A DNA stretch of 64,000 nucleotides, taken from the NCBI GenBank assembly GCA_964645585.1, contig CAZYAN010000010.1, positions 1 through 64,000 of the forward strand. The letters run 5' to 3'. A program made the position numbers and the translations under genes. The stretch is from DATGSL01 sp964645585 (GTDB lineage: Bacteria > Verrucomicrobiota > Verrucomicrobiia > Opitutales > T3Sed10-336). Below, piece after piece: positions 1-8,600 of this stretch. The notes below the pieces were generated by a model. The model was not told the DNA's origin and searched no databases. It saw nothing but the letters and a program-made list of their open reading frames with translations. The number at the start of each line of letters is the position of its first letter. Position 1 is the first letter of the stretch.

Positions 1-9
1 TTAAAAATG

Positions 10-327
10 CTAATAGCACGCATTTTTTCTACTTTTTAGACAGCCTCTAAATGTTTGGAAATTCTCTGCCTCCTTAATAAAAAATGCCACTGTTCCTATC
101 GTCTCGGTTTGCAACGCGAAGTTGAATGCTAATTCTCGAAAAGCTTTCGTAGGCTCGGTGTCAGAAAGCACAAATAGAATGAACGGAGCCCCCGCGAAAA
201 CCTCAAAACACAAGGCATTCTCACGCTTGCTTTCGTCGCCATCACCAAGGTTAAGAATCTCTGTGCGGCCATCGAAATCGGCAGTCTTGTAGAAAAATTT
301 CTCTTCGAGGATCTGCCGCAGGGCCAA
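10..327 (-). CDS. Small hypothetical protein or gene remnant, TTG start
   Basis: I do not recognise this 105-residue open frame. It has no ATG; the only plausible initiator is a TTG at its right end, and the reading frame stays open for about nine more codons upstream (reading K-K-I-T-D-P-D-L before L-A-L-R-Q-I-L-E-E-K) until a stop, without another good start. The protein is mixed acidic/hydrophobic with no signal peptide or membrane segment. The base composition is more AT-rich than the rest of the window. It could be a short real gene or the 3' part of a gene that lost its beginning. Confidence 0.35.
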   Translation of the reverse strand: MALRQILEEKFFYKTADFDGRTEILNLGDGDESKRENALCFEVFAGAPFILFVLSDTEPTKAFRELAFNFALQTETIGTVAFFIKEAENFQTFRGCLKSRKNACY

Positions 328-355
328 GAGGTCAGGATCCGTAATCTTTTTTCTT

Positions 356-379
356 CACGACACTAGTCGTGATTTTTTT
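356..379 (+). terminator. Rho-independent terminator-like hairpin
   Basis: A perfect 6-bp stem (CACGAC / GTCGTG) with a 4-base ACTA loop is followed immediately by A and seven T residues, the textbook shape of an intrinsic terminator reading rightwards. No rightward gene is visible before it in the window, so it may end a transcript starting outside it or be left over from a lost gene. Confidence 0.6.
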
Positions 380-601
380 GACAGGCGTCGTCAATATTGG
401 TTTTCGGAAAATCTACGGAGGCAATTCTCGACAAACCCAGCTAGGTTTCTGCCCTTCTTCACTTGGGTGTGGCGTAACGGCGCCCACTGATCGGCGGATT
501 CTTGGGCCGTCATGAATTTGCAAGTCTTCTATTCGCCCGGAGATCCAACCGTCGAGCCATGCGGTCTTGACACCGGCGGGGAATGGAGAGCGGATGAGCG
601 C

Positions 602-832
602 ATGACAACACCGCTCGAAGCGAACTTCAAGGACTACAAGAAGGCCGAAGCAAAGGCGCTTGAAATCCTGAAGGAAATGAAAACCGCCAGCGTGCGGCCG
701 ATGGATATTGAACTCGCGCTTTTGGTAGCGATTTTCGAGCTACATAAAGGGCAGCTCCCGGCTGAAAATGTGACTCGGATCGTGGAGGGACACCTGAAAA
801 CCTTGGAACCCTTTTACAGTTCGCCTCAGTAG
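602..832 (+). CDS. Conserved-looking small hypothetical protein
   Basis: A 76-residue soluble, mostly helical protein beginning M-T-T-P-L-E-A-N-F. I chose the ATG at 602 over the in-frame one at 512 because a purine-rich stretch (GGAGAGCGG) lies just ahead of it and the upstream 30 residues look non-coding. It has lysine/glutamate-rich helices followed by a hydrophobic segment (E-L-A-L-L-V-A-I-F-E-L). It has no signal peptide. I do not recognise a family. It ends just before the protease lipoprotein gene on the same strand and could be co-transcribed with it. Confidence 0.5.
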   Translation: MTTPLEANFKDYKKAEAKALEILKEMKTASVRPMDIELALLVAIFELHKGQLPAENVTRIVEGHLKTLEPFYSSPQ

Positions 833-884
833 GGTGGTGGCCGTTCGGCTGCCGATCTTACCTGCGAGGTTTAGGATCAAACGA

Positions 885-1871
885 ATGATGAAAGCATTCC
901 AGGCATTCTTTTGGCACATTGTTCTGGGTCTCGTTTTTCTCGTTCTGATCGGCTGTGTTCACAGTCCTGAGAAACAGGAACCCGCCGGCGGCGCCGCTCA
1001 AGAGGGGCCGACGGCCGCGGAAGTGTCGTTTGGGCGCTTCGCCGACCGGTTGGTCGACGGCACGCCGCTCGCGGCGCATATGGAAGCCCGCGTATTTCGT
1101 GTTTTAGCGAATACCGTTCCCGCACGGGAGAATGGCGCGATCCGGTCGATCGCCGATTTAAAAGCTGTCGACCCGAACAAGCCGCAAGCATACGGATGGG
1201 CGGTTCCGCTGACGGACGACGGCTATTTTTTAACAGCCGCCCACCTTCTTCACAAGGCGCCGGGCCCCCATTATCTATTGAACGCGAAGACCGGCGAACT
1301 TTCGTCCGGACCAGTCCGCGTGGTTTGGGACGGCTGGGACGGGATCGATTCGGAGGAACTTGAAGTGCTGATTCCAGCCGACTTCGCCATCGTTCACACG
1401 TCGCTGCAATCCGATGCGTACGCGGTCTGGGCGTGGGACTGGGAACTGCGGCCCGGCACGGAATTCGTCGCTCCTGGCGGCATCCGATTTTGGCCGCCGC
1501 GCCTGACCGCCGGATCTCTCATGTCTGTGCAACAAGGCCTCGATGGGTATGGGCGCGTTTGGCCTGACGACCGGATCGGCACCGTCGTCCTGTGGCATGG
1601 CGCCCATATCGGACGCGGGGACAGCGGGTCGCCGGTTTTTCTTCCCAATGGACGCCTCGCGGCGATTACGATCGGCGGAGGCACGCGGAGGGCATTCGCG
1701 GAAACCCCTGTCGACGGGAGTGGAGCTGCCGGGGAACGCGTGCCCGTCGCTGCCGCGGTTCGTCCGGACCCCGACTCTGTCATGGAAACTATCCGGCGCG
1801 ACCGCCTGCGCATAACCTCCGAAAGTTTCGGTTCACCGCCGCGTGACACCGAGACAACCCTTCGCCAGTGA
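885..1871 (+). CDS. Trypsin-like serine protease lipoprotein
   Basis: A 328-residue secreted serine protease of the chymotrypsin/trypsin fold. Residues 1-24 form a lipoprotein signal peptide with a lipobox ending in Cys24 (V-L-I-G-C), so the protein is probably anchored to a membrane. The catalytic triad is readable: His120 in L-T-A-A-H, Asp166 in A-D-F-A-I-V, and Ser247 in G-R-G-D-S-G-S-P-V-F. No PDZ domain follows, unlike DegP/HtrA proteases, and residues 265-328 are low-complexity and Arg/Pro-rich. The start at 885 is favoured by a GAGG about 15-20 bases upstream and by placing the signal peptide at the N-terminus; ATG 888 is an equal alternative. It is convergent with the DUF4434 gene. 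Its substrate cannot be told from sequence. Confidence 0.8.
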   Translation: MMKAFQAFFWHIVLGLVFLVLIGCVHSPEKQEPAGGAAQEGPTAAEVSFGRFADRLVDGTPLAAHMEARVFRVLANTVPARENGAIRSIADLKAVDPNKPQAYGWAVPLTDDGYFLTAAHLLHKAPGPHYLLNAKTGELSSGPVRVVWDGWDGIDSEELEVLIPADFAIVHTSLQSDAYAVWAWDWELRPGTEFVAPGGIRFWPPRLTAGSLMSVQQGLDGYGRVWPDDRIGTVVLWHGAHIGRGDSGSPVFLPNGRLAAITIGGGTRRAFAETPVDGSGAAGERVPVAAAVRPDPDSVMETIRRDRLRITSESFGSPPRDTETTLRQ

Positions 1872-1950
1872 TCGACGACCACGCTCTCGCGAGCGCGGCT
1901 AGATGTGCGCTATCAGGAAAACTTCAACTCACCGCCGCGCGATGACGCGA

Positions 1951-3033
1951 CTATTTCCGATTCTGCCGGTACGTGAGGTAATCGTGATACAGGTCGCGCG
2001 ACGCCGGCTTCGGGCTGTTCGGCGACATGTAATTTAGGTGTTCAAAAAGGACGATCTTGTCCGCGTGTCTGGCCGCGACCCTCAGTGAGTCCCTCAGTCT
2101 TTCCATCGTGAACGCGTGATATCCGCGGCTTCGGTTCATGTCGGCATTCTCGACATCCACCCAAAATTCCTTCCCCGCGCCATGCACGAGCGATCGCCCC
2201 CACTCCTGGGCTTCAGATGTGTGCGCCAAATGAGACAGTCCCGTGCCGATCCCGTCGATCATCATCCAGATATCGATTTCCGGAATTCCCTCGATCCACG
2301 GTCGCCAAAAGCGTTCGAGATAGGCGGGAGACGGGGCCGACGGCAGCGACTTGCCTTCCTCGTTCGTATGCCGCTCGGCGTAGAGTCCGATCGGGTGAAG
2401 AATTGGAAGGCCCCGCTTCTCCTTCTTGACGAACTGCGCGAGCGCCCGCGTTGCGTCGAGCCATTTCGGCATAGCGTCTTGCACCCGGTGCGGGTCCGGT
2501 TCATTGGCGATGTAATATCCGGCGAAGCTCGGGCTGTTCCTGAAACGGGCGATCATCTGACGCCGAAATCCGATCGCTTCCGGTGAGAGCCAGATCGAGA
2601 AAGCATCGTCGGGACGTCCGTAGCGAAGATCCGGCGGAACGAGAAAATCCCCGATGATAATCTTCACGTTTTCCTCTTCCGCCGCCTGAAAGATAGCGCC
2701 CAATGGGTCGCGATTTTTCGCCTCCTCGAATAGCGGAATCGCGCTGTTCGGAACGAACGTGCGGTAGGTTTTTGATCGCGTATCCCAGATGGCGCTGTAC
2801 TGGATAATGATTGTATCCATGCCCGCCTCCTTTACTCGCATGACTTCGGCGGCCAACTCCTCGTCCTTCCAGCTCGCCAGCCGCGCGGTGCCGAGCTGCC
2901 AAAAGGTCCCGGTTGCGATCGCGTCCGCGGCCGCCGCACCGGAGACTGCATTCAGGCAAAACAGACAAAGTCCGCAAAACCATGCCAAAGCCGGGCGAAA
3001 GATGGTGCGGGCCGGAAAGGTATTGAAAGACAT
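1951..3033 (-). CDS. Secreted DUF4434-type glycoside-hydrolase-like protein
   Basis: A 360-residue protein with a clear signal peptide (hydrophobic A-W-F-C-G-L-C-L-F-C-L, then A-A-A-A-D) followed by a domain resembling DUF4434, a TIM-barrel family thought to be related to glycoside hydrolases. Typical features are G-T-F-W-Q-L at the mature N-terminus, A-G-M-D-T-I-I-I-Q-Y-S on the next strand, A-N-E-P-D-P in the middle (an N-E-P motif typical of clan-A glycosidases) and I-V-L-F-E-H-L-N-Y near the end. The start at 3033 is set by GAAGGAG directly upstream and by the signal peptide; an in-frame ATG at 3075 would bury it. It is transcribed away from the ECF sigma gene, sharing an intergenic region of about 170 bp. 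Enzymatic activity is inferred, not shown. Confidence 0.75.
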   Translation of the reverse strand: MSFNTFPARTIFRPALAWFCGLCLFCLNAVSGAAAADAIATGTFWQLGTARLASWKDEELAAEVMRVKEAGMDTIIIQYSAIWDTRSKTYRTFVPNSAIPLFEEAKNRDPLGAIFQAAEEENVKIIIGDFLVPPDLRYGRPDDAFSIWLSPEAIGFRRQMIARFRNSPSFAGYYIANEPDPHRVQDAMPKWLDATRALAQFVKKEKRGLPILHPIGLYAERHTNEEGKSLPSAPSPAYLERFWRPWIEGIPEIDIWMMIDGIGTGLSHLAHTSEAQEWGRSLVHGAGKEFWVDVENADMNRSRGYHAFTMERLRDSLRVAARHADKIVLFEHLNYMSPNSPKPASRDLYHDYLTYRQNRK

Positions 3034-3206
3034 CGCTCCTTCAGACAGGTCGCCGCACAAGGCGGCGTCAAGCACGCGGTCGCGCTGTTATCGAATCAGC
3101 CGCTGACCGCGGCAGCCTGTATTCCGCATTCTTGATCGGTCGAGTCGGTTGACGAAAACTTCTTGTAAGTTTCCCCGGTGTTCCGCGACTAACTCCTACA
3201 AACACC

Positions 3207-3740
3207 TTGAACTCCCCATCGAACAACGATGAAAGGTTTGTGACGTTGATCGCTGAGAACCGGCTGAGGCTTCTCAATGTCTGTCGGGTTTACGCTTGGG
3301 GGCACGCGGATCAAGAGGACCTTTACCAAGACATGCTGTTTCAGATCTGGCGCGCCCTCCCGAACTTGCGCGACAAAAAATATGCGGCCACCTGGCTTTA
3401 CCGTATCGCTCTTAATACCGCGGTCAGCTTCGTTCGAAAAGACAAAGCGCGCCGTCGCCGCATCGCCTGCGACATCGATCCAGCCGAACATGAAATTTCC
3501 GAATTTCATCCGGCGTCCGATGCAGACCAGCGAGAACGGCTCACACAATTGCACGAAGCGATCGCGCAACTGAAGGTGACCGATAAAGCGGTGGTCACCC
3601 TTTTCCTAGAAGGCCTGAGCTATGCGGAAATCGCCGACGTGCTTGGCGTCACTGAAAACAACGCGGGAGTCATCCTCCATCGGGCAAAGAAGAAACTCGC
3701 AACCCTCATGAAGGAGGCGCCATGCACGACCACGAATTAA
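3207..3740 (+). CDS. ECF-type RNA polymerase sigma factor
   Basis: A 177-residue sigma-70 family factor of the extracytoplasmic-function type. Region 2 covers about residues 10-80, with the D-Q-E-D-L-Y-Q-D-M and I-W-R-A-L-P core-binding and -10 recognition segment. Region 4 covers about 115-168 and contains the helix-turn-helix L-S-Y-A-E-I-A-D-V-L-G-V-T-E-N-N-A-G-V-I. Its last 19 bases overlap the start of the next gene in another frame, so the two are translationally coupled. The partner carries a membrane region where an anti-sigma factor is normally encoded, which suggests it holds this sigma factor in check. Confidence 0.9.
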   Translation: MNSPSNNDERFVTLIAENRLRLLNVCRVYAWGHADQEDLYQDMLFQIWRALPNLRDKKYAATWLYRIALNTAVSFVRKDKARRRRIACDIDPAEHEISEFHPASDADQRERLTQLHEAIAQLKVTDKAVVTLFLEGLSYAEIADVLGVTENNAGVILHRAKKKLATLMKEAPCTTTN

Positions 3741-5494
3741 AGGAACTGTGGCGGGCACAAAGTCTTGAGCCGCCGCCGCTGCCCGACTCAGGGCAAATTG
3801 CGAACCTCAAAGCACGCGCCCTCCGTCTGAATCGCACGCTCTTCTGGAGAGACATCCGCGAAAATAGCGCCGCTGTTTTCGTCATTCTTTGCTTCGGAGC
3901 TTATTTCTTCCTCTTCCCTTCCCCGCTCGCCCGCGTCGGCAGTGTCCTTGTCATTTTGAGCGGGCTTTTGCTTATCATATATCCGATCTGGCGAAAGCGG
4001 CGAATTCCAACCGCCGCGCCCGACGCGCCGTTGATGGAGGCGTTAGAGCGTCAATTGCATAAGGTCGAGATTGAGATCGCTCTTCTGCGAACCGTCCTCT
4101 GGCATTCCATCCTGCCGGCCTCCTTGGGCGCATTCGTTTTCATTCTCGGCATCGGCCTCTCCCCCGACTGGATCATCCCGGTCGCGCTGCTGGGCGTCGC
4201 GTTCGACGCGCTCCTTTACTGGCTCAACCAAATCGCGTGCGATAAGAAGCTTCTTCCGCTCAAACAGGAATTTGAATCACTCCTCCGCGGGAACAATGAT
4301 GAAGTCCCCTCCCCTGAACGTCCCAAGAACTATACCATGGCAAAAGTCCTTATGCTGATTTCCTTCGTCCTGTTCCTCGGTGCGGCTAACGGCATTCTCA
4401 CTAAGGGAGACAGTGCTCCCTCGGCCGAACCTCCCGCCGGCGAGACAGCGGAAATGCTTGAAGTCATTCGAGCAAAACACGGCTTTCCCGCGCTGGCCGC
4501 GGCGGTTGTCGTGGATGGCGAACTTGCGGCGATCGATGCCGTCGGATTCCGCAGACACGGCGGCACGGAAGCCGTGACGCCGGACGACAAGTTTCACATC
4601 GGATCGGTGACAAAGTCGATGACGGCGACCCTCGCGGCGATGCTTGTGGAGGATCGCAAAATCGATTGGACAACGACGATTGGAGATTCTTTCCCCGAAC
4701 TTCGGGACCAAATGCATCCGGACTATGCGGGGGTAACGCTGGAACAGCTTCTCGCGCACCGCGGCGGCGCGCCGGCCGCCGCGCCACAATCGTTGTGGCG
4801 CGAAGCCTGGAAAGCGGAAGGCACACCGGAAGAGCAGCGAATGAAGTTTGTCCAAGGAATCCTGATACAAGAACCCGAAACGGCGCCGGGAACCCGTACA
4901 GTTTACTCGAACCAAGGCTATGCCATTGCCGGCGCAATGCTGGAACGGGCTACCGGAAAAGCTTGGGAAGTTCTCATGCGAGAACGGCTCTTCGACCCGC
5001 TCGAAATGGCCTCCGCCGGATTCGGCGCTCCCGCCACACCGGGCAAAGTGGATCAGCCATGGGGACACGCGAAGAAGCTGCTTTCCGCGACGGCCCCCGT
5101 CCCTCCCGGACCGGATGCCGACAATCCCGCTGCGATCGGCCCGGCGGCAACGGTCCATTGCTCCCTCGGCGACCTTGCGAAATACGTCCGTTTCCATTTG
5201 GCGGGCGCACGCGGTGAAGGCACGCTCCTGAAGGCCGAAACGTTTCAAAAGCTCCACGCACCCGTCGGCGGCGATAATTACGCGCTCGGCTGGATCGTGC
5301 TCGACCGCGAATGGGCCGGGGGGCGAACGCTGATGCACAACGGCTCCAACACGATGTTTTACGTCGTCGTCTGGATGGCGCCCGAACGAAATAGCGCCGT
5401 GGTCGTCGCGACCAACGTCGGTGTCGACACAGCCTTCTCCGGCTGTGACGAAGCCGCGGCCCAGTTGATCCAGCGTTTCCTGCTCAAGGAATAG
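3722..5494 (+). CDS. Membrane protein with periplasmic serine beta-lactamase/PBP-like domain (putative sigma regulator)
   Basis: A 590-residue two-part protein. Residues 1-45 are a hydrophilic N-terminus in the place of an anti-sigma domain (H-E-L-K-E-L-W-R-A-Q). Five predicted membrane segments follow (about 49-65, 72-90, 127-145, 150-168, 206-224), so the C-terminus should face the periplasm. Residues 240-590 are a serine beta-lactamase/penicillin-binding fold (PF00144 type): S295-V-T-K298 is the S-x-x-K nucleophile motif, Y395-S-N397 the Y-x-N motif, and H539-N-G541 the third motif in the H-x-G form common in class C-related esterases and peptidases. It overlaps the ECF sigma gene by 19 bases. 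It may be a receptor that acylates or binds a wall fragment and signals to the sigma factor; this role is inferred. A membrane-anchored esterase or DD-peptidase is the plain alternative. Confidence 0.8.
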   Translation: MHDHELKELWRAQSLEPPPLPDSGQIANLKARALRLNRTLFWRDIRENSAAVFVILCFGAYFFLFPSPLARVGSVLVILSGLLLIIYPIWRKRRIPTAAPDAPLMEALERQLHKVEIEIALLRTVLWHSILPASLGAFVFILGIGLSPDWIIPVALLGVAFDALLYWLNQIACDKKLLPLKQEFESLLRGNNDEVPSPERPKNYTMAKVLMLISFVLFLGAANGILTKGDSAPSAEPPAGETAEMLEVIRAKHGFPALAAAVVVDGELAAIDAVGFRRHGGTEAVTPDDKFHIGSVTKSMTATLAAMLVEDRKIDWTTTIGDSFPELRDQMHPDYAGVTLEQLLAHRGGAPAAAPQSLWREAWKAEGTPEEQRMKFVQGILIQEPETAPGTRTVYSNQGYAIAGAMLERATGKAWEVLMRERLFDPLEMASAGFGAPATPGKVDQPWGHAKKLLSATAPVPPGPDADNPAAIGPAATVHCSLGDLAKYVRFHLAGARGEGTLLKAETFQKLHAPVGGDNYALGWIVLDREWAGGRTLMHNGSNTMFYVVVWMAPERNSAVVVATNVGVDTAFSGCDEAAAQLIQRFLLKE

Positions 5495-5582
5495 GCGTTC
5501 GGCGGGCTGCAGCCGCAATCAGTCGCAATTCTCCGAGATGGTCGAACCCGTTAAGGTTCCGCCGGGAATCAGTGGCATTTTT

Positions 5583-5596
5583 TGTTACCAGTAACA
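5583..5596. promoter_or_regulatory. Operator-like palindrome upstream of the PL8 lyase
   Basis: TGTTACCAGTAACA is a 6-bp inverted repeat (TGTTAC / GTAACA) around a central CA, 53 bases before the lyase start. Size and symmetry suit a LacI- or GntR-family repressor. The tandem LacI protein at 51927-54062 is one conceivable binder, but nothing in the sequence proves it. Confidence 0.45.
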
Positions 5597-5649
5597 TCAT
5601 TTCGTTGCTGCCTCCGTGCCGAAAGCGGAAATGATCACTCCGTCTCCAC

Positions 5650-8600
5650 ATGAATCTGTTTACTGCCACCCATTCACTTCGCCGGAGTCTCCCGGCGTAT
5701 CCTGTGGTCGCGTTGCTCGTGCTTGCCATGATCGGCGCAGCGTCCAATCTCCGCGGCCAAGCCTGGGAGCTCTTTGAATCGTCGTCGGTGCCCGCTGTGT
5801 GGAGCGTCTCTGGAACCGGCGCAAGCATTCGGACCGATAACAGCCGTTCCTGGCAGGGAAATCGCTCCTTGGAATGGAGCTGGAGTCAGCCGTCCACCAC
5901 CCTTACATGGACGATCGCGCCAGCGACCTCCGGCTCCGGCCACCGCGTCTTGTCACAATGGGTGCGACTCGAAACGCCGCTTCCCGATGCCCGTCTCAGA
6001 GTCGAGCTGCGCTCCACCAACAACAGCCTGCGGTATTTCGAGGTAAACCTCGATTTCACCGGCTGGCGCACGATGTTCGTTCCCTACAGCAGCATGGACG
6101 GCAGCGGGACAAACAACATCAATCGCGTCCGCTGGACACTGGTCGGATCACCGCCGCAATCCGGGAAGATCCATCTCGATCAGGTCATCGCGGGCCAACT
6201 GATGGATGTGCGCTTTCAATATGCCGACGCCCAGGTGCCTTTCGTCTGGGCGGAGCGCGTGAACAGCATGTGGGAAAACAAACCTCACTGGCATCGCGCC
6301 CGCCCCGCTCGCGTCGTTCCGACGGCCGCCGAACTCGCCGCCCTCGCCAAAATCCGTGTCGACTGGGACTCCCGTCTCGCCGGCACCGGAACCGTCACGA
6401 CCAGCCAGGTCAATTCCTGGGAAACCCAGCTGAACGCCTACAACCTCCGGCGCGAAGGCGGCGTCGTCCGCGGCAATCCCATCTACTACCGTCAATACCC
6501 GGAGTACGCGTACCCCTCCACCCTCGCCAATCAGATCGTCGGCGCCCAGGCGCCGAACGCCTTTCAGGATTTCACCACGCTTATGTACAACATGGCCCGC
6601 GCATGGCACCGCACGACCAACACGACGCTGCGGTCGCGTCTGGCCGACATGATCGTGCTGATGTCGGAACACCTCCTCGACCAAGGCTGGGCCGGCGGGA
6701 GCAACCAGGGTTCCATTTTTCTCTACGGGTACCAAAGTCGCGAATACATGCGAGCGATGTATCTCGCCCGCCACATCTACGCCCAGACCGGGATGCTCGA
6801 CGAGATGCTGGAAGCGGCGCTTTGGTACGGCCAGGCCGGCTTCCTGCTCGACGGGCCGCGCGCGCCCAACATGGATTTCTTCAATACCTTGCTCCAAGGT
6901 CAGATGCTCTCTCTCCTCATGGACCCGGACCCGGGCATGCAGACCGCATGGATGCGTCTCTTCATTGAAAACCTCAGCGACCAGGTCGCCAACCATACCC
7001 CGGGCGACCTCAACGGTTTCAAGCCGGACGGAACAACCTACCACCACAACGGCCATTATCCGGCCTACGGGATCGGCGCGATCTCCACGCTCGGCGGTGT
7101 CTTCGACGTGTTGCGGGGAACACCATTTGAACTGACGGATCCCGCGCGTATGTCGTTTCGCCAGGTCCTCCTTGCCGCCCGGCACTACGCCCACCCGTAC
7201 GACTGGCCGATCGGACTCAGCGGCCGCCATCCTTTCAGCGGCACCATCGGCAACGCTCGATCCCCGATTCTTGCCCTCTCTCTCTACCCGGACCCTGTCC
7301 TTGGAAACGCTCCGGACCGCGAACTCGCCGGCGCCTATGTCCGGCTCTGGGGACAACCGGACGGCACGGCCGGCACCGCCTACCAAAGCGCCGGCATCCA
7401 GGCCGAAACGGGGCACGGCTTCCACCCATTTCCGTTTGCCAACCACGCGGTCTACCGGTTCGACGACTGGATGGTCAGCCTTAAAGGCTACAGCCGCTAC
7501 GTCTGGGCGTCCGAAATTTACGCGGCCGACAATCGCTACGGACGGTACCAGAGCAACGGCACAGCGGAAATTCTCTTTGGCTCAGGACGAACAGCGAGCG
7601 GCTTCCGTGAAAACGGCTGGGACTGGAACCGCCTCCCAGGCACAACCACCGTCCACCTTCCCATTGAGCTGCTCGACAGCCCGCACAGCGGCACACTGAT
7701 GCGCCGCTCCAATGAAACCTTCGCCGGCGGTGTTTCCGGCGAATCGGGCGGCGCTTTTGGATTTGTTCTCAACGAAGCGTACTACGGTCACCTCCTGACC
7801 GCCCGCAAATCCGCGTTTGCGGCCGACGGCATGCTGATCATGCTCGGCTCAGGCATCTCCTCGAATCATTCCTCGGCCCCGGTGGAAACCACGCTCTATC
7901 AGGTCGCGCTCACCGGCGGACGTCCGCCAATTTACCTGTCGACCTCGCCTGACACGCCCGTCTCGAACTTTCCTTGGACCTATTCGACTACGCCTTCCAC
8001 CGCGTTCTGGACAGTCGACCCGGTCGGGAACGCTTTTTGGATGCCGCCCGGCCAGCATGTGCGGTTTTCTCGTGTAAATCAGGAATCGCGTCATAATAAA
8101 ACGAGTGCGGTAACCAACGGCGACTTTGCCAGCGCCTGGATCGATCACGGCACGAAACCGGACAACGCCCGCTATGAATACGTTATTCTCCCCCAGCGCT
8201 CGGTCGCTCAGGTCGCCCAGTTCACGGCTGAAATGGCATCGGCCTCTCCCGCGTATGAAGTCCTCCGCCACGACAACGGACTCCACGCGGTCCGCGTCGC
8301 GAACCCGAACCGCTATGGCTTTGCCATCTACGAGCCGAATGAATGGAGCGACCTGCCGCACCTGACTGAAGCCGAAACGCCTTTCCTCCTCTGGATCGAA
8401 GAGGCAGGAAACCATCTGGTCGTTTTCGCGGCCAATCCCGACCTGAATTCGACACCGGAGGAGAATCTCGTCTCCCCAACCTCGTTCACCCTTCGCGGAC
8501 TCTGGGAAGTCGCGGACACAAACAGCACGGGGATCCTCGCCTGGCACGACGCCGGTGACACCCGCTTTGTCATTCCAGCCCGGAACGGGGCAACGTACCG

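Noticed and set aside
4277..5518. A 413-codon leftward frame
   Set aside because: Antisense to the beta-lactamase-like domain whose three catalytic motifs are intact; composition is typical of a shadow.
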